From Poa pratensis (taxonomy: Eukaryota > Streptophyta > Magnoliopsida > Poales > Poaceae): a stretch of DNA of 64,000 nt. The translations under genes and the position numbers were made by a program. Position 1 is the stretch's first letter, and the number at the start of each line of letters is the position of its first letter. The notes under the pieces are model-generated. The model had not been told where the DNA came from. It ran no database searches and saw only the letters and a list, made by a program, of their open reading frames with translations. The DNA lies in the NCBI GenBank assembly GCA_947311845.1, contig CAMZMU010000071.1, positions 20,819,399 to 20,883,398 on the forward strand, read 5' to 3'. Positions 48,501-59,167 of the stretch are shown here, piece by piece.

Positions 48501-49097
48501 AATTACTGGAAGTTGCACTTTGATGGCTCCAAAACCAAAATCGGACTGGGTGCTGGGATAGTACTCACATCACCGAAGCAAGATCAGTTGCGATATGTGT
48601 TGCAGATTCATTTCTCAGCATCAAACAATGTGGCCGAATATGAGGCACTGATCCATGGGCTTAATGTGGCTAAGGACATCGGCATCCGCCGGATAGAATG
48701 TTTTGGTGATTCAGATTTAGTGGTGCAGCAGTCTTCTGGAAATTGGGATGCCCTTGATGCCAATATGGCACTATATCGATTTCATGTCCAGAAAATTTCA
48801 GGATTTTTTGAAGGCTGCGAGTACAAGCACATACCTCGGCTGGAGAACGAAGCTGCTGATATCCTGTCAAAACTCGGGTCGTCTAGGGATGCAATCCCAC
48901 CCGGGATATCCTTGAATCACCTAAGGATCCCTTCAATCAAGCCTTCACCTGATTCCGAGTCAATTTTTATCCCAAAGCAAGAATCTGAAGCTGTTCCTAT
49001 GAATGTTGATGTCGGGTACATTTGGGAAGACCCGGGGACTGCATGGCGAGACTCGGGGACTGCGCACCGAGACTCGGGGAATGCTACCAAATCTTAG
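48501..49097 (+). CDS. E3 second (archaeal-type) RNase H
   Basis: Open frame with the RNase H pattern: HFDGSKTKIGLGAGIVL (first Asp), NNVAEYEALIHGL (Glu), ECFGDSDLVVQQ (Asp) and RLENEAADILSKL (final acidic region). A second RNase H downstream of RT is characteristic of Tat elements. The end of the frame runs into a 21-bp tandem repeat (about 49020-49085) containing the ctcggggactgc motif. Confidence 0.8.
   Translation, partial: NYWKLHFDGSKTKIGLGAGIVLTSPKQDQLRYVLQIHFSASNNVAEYEALIHGLNVAKDIGIRRIECFGDSDLVVQQSSGNWDALDANMALYRFHVQKISGFFEGCEYKHIPRLENEAADILSKLGSSRDAIPPGISLNHLRIPSIKPSPDSESIFIPKQESEAVPMNVDVGYIWEDPGTAWRDSGTAHRDSGNATKS
49020..49085 (+). repeat. 21-bp tandem repeat at the RNase H-integrase junction
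   Basis: About three units of a 21-bp sequence centred on gagactcggggactgc, giving a repeated RDSGTA-like peptide. The motif also recurs singly through the 3' region of E3. Confidence 0.75.
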
Positions 49098-50492
49098 GGA
49101 AGAGGGGAAGAGAGGAAGATGGTGCTAACCGAATCTTAGGGAATGGACAGAGACTGATAGAAGAAATAATGGCGGCCGAACCAGTGGAAATAGATGAGCA
49201 CTTATTCCCTTTGCATCCAGTACCGGAGTGGGCTGAAGAAATCATGAAGTTCATGTCGGAGGGGAGTTTGCCAAATGATGAAACCGAAGCTAGGCGAGTG
49301 CAGAGGAGGTCCAAGGGTTACACCATCATAAACAAGGAGTTATACAAAAGGAGTGCAACCGAGGTGCTACAGCGTTGCGTGGAGCCAGCCGAGGGCAAGG
49401 AGATGCTCCTGGAGATACATCAAGGAGAATGTGGGCATCATTGCAGTACAAGAGCCCTGGTGGCTAAAGTATTCCGGCATGGGTTTTACTGGCCCACTGC
49501 TCATGCAGATGCAGAGGACATAGTCCGAAAATGTGAAGGATGCCAAAGGTTTGCCAAGCAGACACACCTACCCGCATCGGCGCTCAAAACAATTCCTATC
49601 ACTTGGCCGTTTGCTGTGTGGTGTTTGGATATGGTGGGAGAATTCAAGCCGGCTAGGGGTAACATGACACATATGCTGGTGATGGTGGATAAGTTCACCA
49701 AGTGGATAGAGGTGAAACCAATCCGGAAAGTGGATGGTCATTCGGCTGTAACTTTCCTGAAAGAAATCATTTTGAGATACGGTTACCCCCATAGCATCAT
49801 CTCGGATAATGGCACGAACTTTGCTGTGGGAGAGTTTGCCCGATTCTGCATGATAAGGGGATCCGGTTAGACATAGCCTCAGTGGCACACCCAGAGTCCA
49901 ATGGACAGGTGGAAAGATCAAATGCTTTGGTATTAGCTGGGATAAAAGCCCGGTTAATAGAACCTCTGGTAAAGACTCCGGGGTGCTGGATAGATGAGAT
50001 ACCATCAGTACTATGGGGTTAAGGACCACGCCGAATCGGTCAACTGGCTATACGCCATTTTTTCTGGTATATGGGGCAGAAGCAGTGCTACCCACTGACA
50101 TAGAATATGATGCACCAAGGGTGACAATGTATACCGAAACCGAGGCAAAAGAGGCCCGGGAAGATGCAGTGGATCTGCTAGAGGAAGCAAGAGAATTGGC
50201 CCTATCTCGGACAGCAGTATATCAGCAGGGTCTCCGACGTTATCATAGTCGGAAGATCAGCCCTCGAGTGTTTCATGAAGGAGATCTAGTACTAAGGCTG
50301 GTGCAGCGCAGCAAAGGCCGACATAAGTTATCACCTCCATGGGAGGGACCATTCATTGTGAGCAAGGCTATGCACAATGACTCGTACTACCTTGTAGACG
50401 CACAGGAACCAAGGAAGGATGGCCTGGACAGACCCGGAGAAGAAACCAAGCGACCCTGGAATGTAGCTCTGCTTCGACCCTTTTACTCTTAA
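49098..50492 (+). pseudogene. E3 integrase, at least two frameshifts
   Basis: The first part, within the open frame 49022-49870, has the zinc-binding HHCC-type domain (GECGHH, then CEGCQRFAKQTH) and the core catalytic acids in WCLDMVGEF and IISDNGTNF. A missing base near 49856 (G run) shifts the frame; the third catalytic acid lies after that (SNGQVERSN). Another missing base near 50022 leads to the final open frame 50013-50492, which has the C-terminal domain with GDLVLRL and WEGPF. Integrase joins the cDNA to host DNA; this copy is broken. Confidence 0.85.
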
Positions 50493-51329
50493 GGGGCGCA
50501 ATGTATGTATCTCAGTTTATCATAAATGAAATTTCGGCAATCCGAGTCTGGACTCGGGGACTGCCTCGTCCTTATGCATGTGTTTTTTATTACTGTTTTG
50601 TCCATACCGTTCATGTGTCGGATTGTTTTGAACCTCGTCCCAAAATTCAAGTAATGTATGCTGTGTTGTTGATCTCGTGACTCGACTGACAAACACCAAA
50701 ATGGTAGTCAAGAGCAGAGGTGGGGAATATGGGAAACATGAAAATGGACTCGGGGACTCGGTCCAAAACCGATTCGGCACATGTCGTTTACTAACCCCTG
50801 TTATTTCTTTTTTGTTTATGTTAGATGATTCTAAACCACAACTCGCATGTTTCAAGTATTGTATGCTATGATTCCTATCTTGTGACTCGACTGTCAAACA
50901 CCTAAAAGGTAGACAAGAGCAAAGATTCGGCAAAAATAGTAAACAAGAAAACAGACTCGGGGACTCGGTTTAAGATGATCCAACATAAACCTAGTCCGGA
51001 TCACATTAAGCAAAATAAAAGTAGTCTCGGAAGAACTTAAATTGTATATTACATCTGCTCCCGGCATACCGGGGATTTAATGTTTTTCATTAAGATAATT
51101 CAGGAAGAAGGAGCCATGGTTGCAGGAGACTCGGTTGCAGGGATGAACTCGGATGATGGAGGAACCTCGGTTGAAAGAGGACCCTCACTTGCAGGAATAA
51201 CCTTGGACGGAGAGCTTGAAGGCTGGGCAGACTCGGAAACATCCGGATCAGCTGAAGTTTTGGCGGTCTTGACTAAAGCTTGCTCTGTAGTCTTAGCCGA
51301 ATCAGTGGCTGGTGTCTTGGAAGTTTGGA
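50493..51329 (+). other. E3 spacer between integrase and the antisense gene
   Basis: No sense ORF. ctcggggact motifs occur at about 50552, 50749 and 50956, each close to ctcgactg-like sequence. The antisense gene may extend to about 51100 (Ser/Thr/Ala-rich frame). Confidence 0.5.
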
Positions 51330-54300
51330 CTAAAGCTTGTTCGGCAGTTTCAGCCGAGTCAGTGGCTGGCATCTTGGAGGTCTTGGCTGGAGATTGTTCG
51401 GCAGTCTTGGCCGAGTCAGAAGCTGGTACTTTGGTGGACTTGATACGAGGTTGTTCGGCAGAGTTAGCCGAATCACCAGATTCGCCCTCAGACTCGGCGT
51501 ATTCGTCAAGGGAGGCATCGTCCGATTCCTCTTCTTCAGATTCTTCCCCATCCGAGTAGACCGGAGCATTCGATCAAGATGCTTGGTGTTTGCAAATTCG
51601 GCCATAAAGTTGGCAGCTTCCTCGCGGATCTTGATCCGGTTCGGATCTGAAGCCCATGAAGAACCCTCGCGAAGGGAGCGCACTTTGGCGAGATCAATCA
51701 GCTCATACCAAGACATGATAAATAGCAAACCTGCGTCAGCACCAGCGCGGGCGGACGAAGATCTCCACTGCTTTAACCGGGTCTCCGCCTGATCCAGGTC
51801 TTTGATTAGCTCGTCCGCAGACCGGACTTGCCGAGCTTCAGGAAACAAGACTCGGTGAGCTTTGAGACTTGCATTGAACAGATCAATGTGGGACTCCTTC
51901 AAAGGAGCAATCCGAGCTTTAAGTGCAGTAATGTGATCTTCGATATCCCACGTCTCTGGTAGGGGAGCTCCAGCTAACTTAGCTCTCTCAGCTCGGGCAT
52001 CCCTCACAGCTTTGGCGGCTTGAAGCCGGATGCTGGTAAACTCTCCTACATTCAGATAAGCTAACACCGAATTAAACGAGGGAACACGAAATGATGTGTC
52101 GGATAAGAGCAGAGGAGGAAGAGGAGATTCGGCAAACTTACGATCCATGTCTTCATTGAGGCTAGCAAGATCAGCAAGCCATTTCGCGCTGACCGCCTTG
52201 TGAGCAGCCAGATCATCTTTCGCCGCTTTAGCTTCGGCTTCAGCGTCTGCAACGACCGTTTGGATTTTCTTGTCCAATTCGGCCCGCTTCTCAAGCCCGG
52301 CTTTGAAAGTATCTCGCTCCTTCTGGATCGAGTCTTTCTCCCTCTGCAGCGTATCCCGGTCTTTCTTGAGCTTGGCCTTCACTTTTCCAACCCGGTCAAG
52401 CTCCCGCTGGAGCCGAGTCACTTCTGACTTTTCCTCCGATAAAGCGCGCTTGTGCTCCTGATCTTTCTTTTTCATCTCCTCACCTTGCGCATCGAAGGAA
52501 GCTTGGAGGGCCTGGTGCTGCAGGACTAGCTGCTTAAAGATCCGGCTGCGAGCAGTCGTGGTTTCCTGAAAGAAAAAGGGTTAATGGCGTAAAAAGAGTC
52601 TCGGGGACTGGCACCCGAGACTAGCAGCATGGAGCCAAAACGAATCTCGGGGACTGGAGGCCCGAGATTGATAAAAAAGAAAGTTGACCGACTCAATTGG
52701 AAAAGAGACTCGGGGACTGGAGTCCCACGATTTTTTCGGCTAAGACAAAATTCATGATCAAGTTTTAGAGATTCAAGCCGAATGACTTTCTTACTCGGAG
52801 GAGTATCAGTCGTTCGACCCGAATCTCGGGGACTGGGAATAGTGCAGATTGATCATGATGAAATAAAAGCAGGATTCGGTAAAGTTACCTCGAAGACCCG
52901 GTTAGCTTCAGCGACCGAGGCCTGCACAGAGTGTAGAGATTGAAACATCCGGCTAGGGCCAGCCGGTGTGGCGACGCTGAAGTAGTTGAGCCTTCGGCAA
53001 GGTCCGCAGTATTCCAAGCTTTAACGAATTGCTCTGCGGAGCCGAGGTTGTCGCCGCTCGGAGTGCGGAGATTCGGCAGAACCTGGCCACTAAGTCGGGC
53101 GCGAGTGATCGCCTCAGAGAGTTGATCATGCACCCGAGTCGCTGATGGAGTGGCGGAAACCTGTCTGCTAGCAACCACCTGCTTATCCGAGGTGGTTGGA
53201 GTCGTGCCAGAGGCGGCTTGAGTCGGCTTAGGTAGAGGCGATGCGCCCGGGGTCTTGGCTGGATCTGGCTGCCTCGGTTGGTTCTGGGACGCTTGTTGTG
53301 GTGGTTTAGATACTTCTGTTGCTGCTTCTGCTGCTTCTCGAGAGGTTGTTGCTGCTGCTTTTTCTTCTTCTTCTGCTGCTCTTGATTCAGAGCCTTGGGG
53401 GTAGGGCGAGGATCCGGCTTAGTCAAAGACTTAGCCGAAGTCTTAGCTTTTTCCTTCTCCAACTCCTTCAGAGGACGTGGCCAAGTTGAATCTCGGGTAG
53501 GACCCGAGATTTCCTCATTCTCCAGGTCAATAACCGACTCTGGAACGAGAGTCGGCGGAGGAGTATTGGCAGTTGTGGCACGCGCGGGAGAGGCGACAGC
53601 CTTTTCAGGAGACTGGTGCTCCATGGCCGTATCCAGTGGAGGAATGGGAGAAAGAATGGATGAATGAGTTTGCTCGGTGACGAGGACGTCACTACATAGA
53701 GCAAAGTAAACAGTTAATTCGGATAGAGGTGGCTCGGATAATAGAGGAGGAAAGCGAATGAAGTTAAGTTGGCATTACCCCTTGGTGGTAGGCATGGGCT
53801 TGAGCCGATTCGGCTTGGAGGCGGTTTTCTTCATTCTCTTGGCTTGAGGGACATCTGATCCGGACGCGTCATCACGTTTCCGAGATGTCCCTTGAGCATC
53901 CGGTTTGGCTGGAACACAAGGTGGTAACCATGAAATCGGAACAGCATCAATGGGATCTAGGATCCAGCAATCATCATCTTCATCTTCGGTGTAAATAGTC
54001 GATTGCTTACCCTTGCGGATGGGCTTGGCACGCGGAATCGGCAAATAATCGTCCGTATCCGCATCCTCTTCGCCCTCGCGCAGCGGGCTGCGATCCGGTC
54101 CCCACACTTTGGTGGAGAGATCTCCATCTTCGGTGATTTGGCGGTCGAACAGCTGCAGTATGGACAAGGCAAATATGGATTAGTCCGATGGTATTTTGAT
54201 GAAGTATAGATTGATTCGGAGAATGGTGAACAAACCTGTGGGGGAAGTGCATCTCGGTGGAACGGCTCCACGCCCCACCGCCACTTGTCCGACATCTCGG

Positions 54301-55110
54301 TGTAGGCGATGGCGTTTACCCGTCTCTTGACGGAAGCTCTGGTGAGGTCATGTTTGCTGATCCGGGTAGGATCTAGCAAACCACTCATGTGGCAAATCTT
54401 GTGCTCACGTTGTTGAAGAGGACTGACACGGCGGAAGACGAAGGTCCGGAGGAGATCGTCCGAGAGCAGGCCCTTCTCCAGAAAATCCTCCAGAGTCTTA
54501 TCTATGATTTGAAGCTCCGCAAGAGTGTCAGCCGGATCATATCTGAAGTTTAATTCGGCTGTGGGGGGCTCGATCCTGAACTCGGGCAAGTTGAGAGCAT
54601 CATGGCCTTCAGCGCTCTTCACGTAGAAGAAAGACCTTTGCCATTTCCTGCAAGTATCCAGGCCAGTGATCCGAGGAAAGATGGAGCCCGCCCTCGGAGT
54701 AATGCTAGCCGAACCGCAAGCGGTCATCACTTTCGGGTCACTGCCCGGGATAGTCTGTTTACGGAGGTGGAAGTACTTCGCCCAGGCTTGTACTGTCGGC
54801 CAGAGACCAAGATACCCCTCGGTGAGGTAAAAGCCGACAAGGAGACAAAGGCGTTAGCCGGAAGGTGGTGAGGCTGCAGGCCAAAGAAATCTAGGAAAGC
54901 CCGGAAGAAGTCACTCGCCGGGAGTCCGAATCCGCGCTCGAAGTGCGCTAGAAATACAACGCGTTCACCCGGTTGGGTGATCGGTTTGAGTTCCTTCCCC
55001 GGTTTTCGGCATATAACTTCAGGTGTTATACGCCGGGTGCTCAGCAGCCATTCCAGGTCATCTGTTGTAACATCGGAACCCTCCCAACTGCCGGGGGGCA
55101 GCTTCGGCAT
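51330..55110 (-). CDS. E3 antisense gene: PF04195-type protein with coiled coil, spliced, frame-damaged
   Basis: Read on the minus strand. The first ATG (55110-55108) lies just after a good splice acceptor (tttttgcag, exon from 55123). The N-terminal domain (KLPPGSWEGSDVTTDDLEWL, then VVFLAHFERGFGLPASDFF and FFGLQPHHLPANAFVSLSAF) matches the 'putative gypsy type transposon' family (Transposase_28, PF04195). A clean GT-AG intron is visible at 54235-54153, and further introns are likely at about 53770-53700 and 52890-52567. The middle is Lys/Gln/Pro-rich. The last large exon (about 52566-51330) has a long coiled coil (52480-52200) and a conserved helical part. Frameshifts are apparent near 54828 and between 53300 and 52900. 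Such antisense genes are known in Tat elements; their role is unclear. Confidence 0.75.
54153..54235 (-). other. Predicted 83-bp intron of the E3 antisense gene
   Basis: Minus-strand donor cacag|gtttgt at 54236/54235 and acceptor ctgcag at 54153. The flanking frames are the PF04195-side exon and the acidic exon from 54152. Confidence 0.65.
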
Positions 55111-55123
55111 ATCCGAATCAGTC

Positions 55124-56160
55124 CTGCAAAAATTGGAGATAGCCGAGTTAGGAGATTCGGAATCTCTAATCCAGAACGAATCGGATAATGGCATAACCGA
55201 ATCAGATGTAAAGCGATTCGGTAAAAGCTATCCCGGATAAAGTTGTCTAGTTACTGCGGAAAAGTAATTCGGCTGGTAACTACAAACACCTTTTCGTGAG
55301 AATCTAGGGTTACGCAAGATCTACCGCAGCAGTAAAATAGAGAGGAAATCCCGAGTAAAAATATGTGGAACTGCTCAAGCGGTGGCAAGCCAAACTAGGG
55401 CAATCTAGTGCAAAACCTAGAAAGGAGATCTAGGGAATGCACTAAGGCGTGACAATGGACTCGTACACGAGTGAATCTACAAGAAACAGGCGCAAGTTCC
55501 CAGCGGGATATGAACTCGCTCAAGGTCGCCATGGCCGGAGAAAAAGGAGCTTACGGTTGCGATGCAGCGAGGAAGAAGCTCGGTGAAGAAACGGCGGTGC
55601 AGGGCGCGGTGCGCGGCTCCGGCGAAGTTTTCTCCGGCGTTGTCGAGGTCTCCGGCGCGGCGAAGTCGCGAAGGCGAGATCGCAGCAGCGTCAATGGCAC
55701 GGATGGAGTTCTCGAAGTGGGAAGTGCGGGGAAGAAGAAGAGGAACCCCACACCCCTATTTATAGCCGCTCGCTGGTAACTGACGCACTACCGCGCGGTT
55801 TTCGGGGCGTGGCCGGATCAGATGTGCCCTGAAACTCTGTGGTCGCAGCTGTGGCCGTATATTTCAAGCACATGGTGGGTCACGGAATTGGAAGCGGTCG
55901 CGCCGGATCGGGTGCGCCGGTCAACGGAGAAACCGAGGAGGCGTGGTCATTTAGTCAAATGCACTCAAGTACCTGATGGATCCGGATAACGGGCTGTCAG
56001 TGACAAGTCAAATCAAAGATCCGGATTATGAGGCTTTGCGCAGAGATTCCCTGCCAAGTGTCCCGGGAAATCCTGAGACATTGTGTGATATGGGATTCGG
56101 TTAATGGCGTTTGTTTTAAACCTGCTACGGCCCTCCATCCGAGGCTGTAGGACCGCACCA
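55124..56160. other. E3 3' region upstream of the antisense gene
   Basis: Probably the leader or promoter side of the antisense gene. Its minus-strand start may lie near 55760, where a tatttatag-like sequence (minus ctataaata) is present at about 55757-55765. No sense ORF was recognised. Confidence 0.4.
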
Positions 56161-56174
56161 GCTTCGGGGACTAC
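56161..56174 (+). promoter_or_regulatory. E3 polypurine tract
   Basis: gcttcggggactac immediately before the 3' LTR. It resembles the ctcggggactg motif repeated elsewhere in E3. Confidence 0.65.
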
Positions 56175-57137
56175 TGTCGGGGGGCTGCCCCCGGGTAGGG
56201 CAAAGAGGTGGTGTTAAGAGCTGTAAAGAGTGGGCCGGATCAAGGTCAAGCCGGATCACTTGGGCCGGATCCCTTGGACCGGATCACTTGCGAGAGTCGG
56301 TTGGCTCTCAATCATGCTAAAGTGCAGGGAGAGGCCAAAAGGCATCAGACAAAGTCTAGCCGGATCAGAGGAAGGGATCCGGCTTAACCTAGCCGGGTCG
56401 GTCAGGAAGGATCCGGCACAGGGCAATGTCGGATAATGCACAAGGGCCAAGTAATGTCAGTAAGTTCACAGGTCCTGCAGGTCTCCTGCCCGAGGCTCAG
56501 AAGACAGCCAGGTCGAGCCACGGGTTTTTCGGGTCGCAAGGCCCTAGGCGCTGACTCGGCTATTTCGGGAAAGGGCAGTGGCCTAGGCTCCGGCGGGCTA
56601 CGCTGGCTTAAGCTCAAAGAGGAAAAGATAGGCCTGCCGTTGGACTGACGATGAACTGGACTGAGTGACAGTAGCCAGAGCTTGTCCTGTTCCTCTTGTC
56701 CATGCCATTGTCATCTCCGGCCAGGGGCAGAATGGTAATCCGGTTAGTGTATAAATAGACCAGCACATCCTCCAGGGCGAGGGACGACGGAGGAGAAGCC
56801 TCATTTCCCCCCTTGCTCCATCTTCCTCCTAGAGCTCTCACCATTGTTGCTTCATACAGCTCAAGGAGCACTTTGTACTTGTGATCATTGAGATATAAAG
56901 AGAGTAGGCTAGTGCTGCAGTAGGGGTGTTACCTCCACAAGAGGGCCCCGAAGCAGGGTACATCCTGGTGTGCTTTGCTTGTTCTCGGTTTTGCTCGTTC
57001 TTGCTTGTTCTTGCGTGTTCCTCGTGGTTCTCCATGGGTGCTTCTTGAGCGCGCACACCCTCCCCGGATCCCCCAACGTCCTAGCGAGCCCCCAACTTAA
57101 GCCATCCTATGGCATCTGCCGTGACACCACCACGACA
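56175..57137 (+). repeat. E3 3' LTR
   Basis: Pairs with 42688-43643. The 7-bp greater length is due to small insertions near 56790, 56965, 57025 and a 4-bp insertion near 57060. Confidence 0.95.
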
Positions 57138-57142
57138 AGCTC

Positions 57143-58096
57143 TGAACAAGAGATACATGAAAAACAAGAGTTAGAAGCATAGCGGTGCTAGAACAGAATA
57201 CTCAACAAGTATAAGTGAAGAACAGGAGTATTCCATGAAAAAGCGGAGCGTGTCTCTATCCCAAACTAGAATGCTAGGGTCCAACTTAGTTATGACCAGA
57301 GAACAAAACATAAACAAACTGAAAATAAAAACACACAGACACTCCGAGAACATCACTTAAAATGTGAAGAAATAAAAATATAGTCTCACTAGAAATGACC
57401 TGATAATTTGTCGATGAAGAAGGGGATGCCTTGGGCATCCCCAAGCTTAGACGCTTGAGTCTTCTTGAAATATGCAGGGGAGGTCCATGGGAGCCTCCCC
57501 AAGCTTAAGCTCTTCTCCCTTCTTAATCTTTTTTTATCACTCTTCTCTCTTAATACTTGAAAACTTCCTTCACATCAAACTCAGCATAAACTTCATTAGA
57601 GGGTTAGTGCATCAAAACATAAGTTCACTTGGTTCTGTAGAGACACATTATAAACCTTTATTTTAAACATTATCTACTGTTTACTAGCCTTACGTGAAGC
57701 TCTTCCACCCTTAAAGAATTTCACTTAACACTCGTAAAAGAGAGAATGCAAAACAAAGATATAATCTGTCAAAACCAGAACAGTCCGTAAAGACTAATTT
57801 TTTTGAGGCACTTGCGTTGCTCAAATCATAAAATGGTGAACTAACAAAAGATAGATATAAAGCTCAGGCTTCTGCAAAAAAAATCGCAGATCAAAAAGAT
57901 ATTCTGTGAATTTTTCACGAATTTTACGTTGAATCTCAGAAATCTGTTTCTGGACAGCAAACCAAACTTTAACACTTTCTTGCTATTAGAGGCTCTTCTT
58001 GGCACAACAAACGAAAATAAAAAAGATACAAAAGAATTGTTACAGTAGCAACAAGTTCCTTGACTCAAAATAAAATAAAATAACAGAAAATAAAAT
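57143..58096 (-). repeat. E1 internal non-coding region, inverted partner of E0 61207-62280
   Basis: Non-coding on the minus strand. Its reverse complement matches E0 in order, for example at 57245-57280 against 62020-62075 and at 57425-57510 against 61795-61880. It includes AAGCTTGGGGATG-type motifs at 57448-57436 and 57506-57494. Confidence 0.75.
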
Positions 58097-58140
58097 GGGT
58101 TGCCTCCCATAAGCGCTTTTTTAACGCCTTTTAGCTAGGC
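58097..58140 (-). other. Conserved non-coding block shared by E0, E1 and E2 (E1 copy)
   Basis: On the minus strand it begins gcctagctaaaaggcgttaa and ends agcgcttatgggaggcaaccc. It starts 12 bases after the stop codon of the E1 gag-like ORF. Confidence 0.75.
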
Positions 58141-58152
58141 ACAAAGCAAGAA

Positions 58153-58970
58153 TCAAGTGTTGTCAAGAGTAGAAACATCAAAATCATCAAAAGCTTCTTC
58201 CAAGGTGCAACTTGTCATAGGAGGGTTTTTCAAAAGTATTTTATCATTGAAATCTTGAGAAGAAAATTTAAAGAATTCTGTGTTACCAATGCATGACTCA
58301 CTAGCAAGTTCCCGAAAAACTTTCTCAGATTCAAAAACATCAAGTGGTGTAGATTTCGGTTTGGGGCCTTTTGGCACATACATAAATATTTGTCCTCTAC
58401 CACTGGACCTTCTTGCTTTTTAGGTTTAATGGAAGAAAAAGTAGCACTTAAAGTATCAATTGCTTCTTCTAGTTTACCAATTCTCAAGGTTTGATTATCC
58501 TTGATCGTACTAGTTTCTAAAACAGCAATCCTCTCATTGATATTTTCCAAAGACTCATCAAATTTACTAGTATTGTCAAGTAATTTCTCTACTCCATTCA
58601 TCTTATCCATGCTTGGCAAAATTTTCCCTATAAGTTCCAATTTTTCAATAATGTTTTCTAGGGTAATTTCAGTTTTAATGTTGCTAATAGGTGGGGTTCC
58701 AACCAGACTTTCGAGGATATTATTTGCCTCCAACGCGGGAGTGCCTAGAAAATTACCTCATGTTAAAGTGTCTAAAACATACCTATACCAATTTGTGATA
58801 CCAACATAAAAATTCCTAAGGAGGATTGTGGTAGAATACTTTTTCGTACATCTATGATAAGCATCACTAATTCTATACCAAGCATCTTTTAAACTTTCTC
58901 CACCCTTTTGCTTAAAGGAACGACCTCAACTTCAGGAGTCAAAACATAATGAGTAAAGCTAGACATGATG
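58153..58970 (-). pseudogene. E1 gag-like ORF relic
   Basis: Minus strand. The part from about 58970 to 58740 is degenerate with stops and frame changes but retains traces of an Athila-type gag (a tract corresponding to gESLKDAWYRISDA). The open part from 58733 is predicted coiled coil (NIIEKLELIGKILPSMDKMN, then VLETSTIKDNQTLRIGKLEE). Near 58385 the frame shifts, and the last stretch to the TGA at 58155-58153 is acidic (ASESCIGNTEFFKF). No protease or RT follows, so the element is non-autonomous. Confidence 0.6.
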
Positions 58971-59139
58971 ACTAAAACAAGAAGCAAAACTAGACACACA
59001 AAAATAAACTAGGTGCTGAATTTTTTTTTGTGGTTTTTGATTTTTAGTGCAAACAAGATAAAATAAAAATAAAACAAGTCAAACAAAAACAAAGTAATGA
59101 GATTGGTGGCGTGTAACTCCCCTGCTGTAGCTTCCAACT

Positions 59140-59156
59140 CCCCGGCAACGGCGCCA
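59140..59156 (-). other. E1 primer binding site (tRNA-Asp type)
   Basis: On the minus strand tggcgccgttgccgggg starts 11 bases after the 5' LTR end. Confidence 0.82.
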
Positions 59157-59167
59157 GAAAATATGCT

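Larger units (their letters stand above)
42688..57137 (+). mobile_element. E3: Tat-lineage Ty3/Gypsy retrotransposon inside E1, 14.45 kb
   Basis: The LTRs are 42688-43643 (956 bp) and 56175-57137 (963 bp), with a perfect target duplication agctc at 42683-42687 and 57138-57142. The domain order is gag, aspartic protease, RT, RNase H, second (archaeal-type) RNase H, integrase, then a long 3' region with a spliced antisense gene. The second RNase H and the antisense PF04195-type gene are known marks of the Tat lineage (Grande, RIRE2, Retand relatives). About 14 substitutions separate the LTRs (1.5%), roughly 0.6 million years at 1.3e-8 per site per year. The sense ORFs carry several frameshifts and one TAG, so this copy is not autonomous as written. 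Confidence 0.95.
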
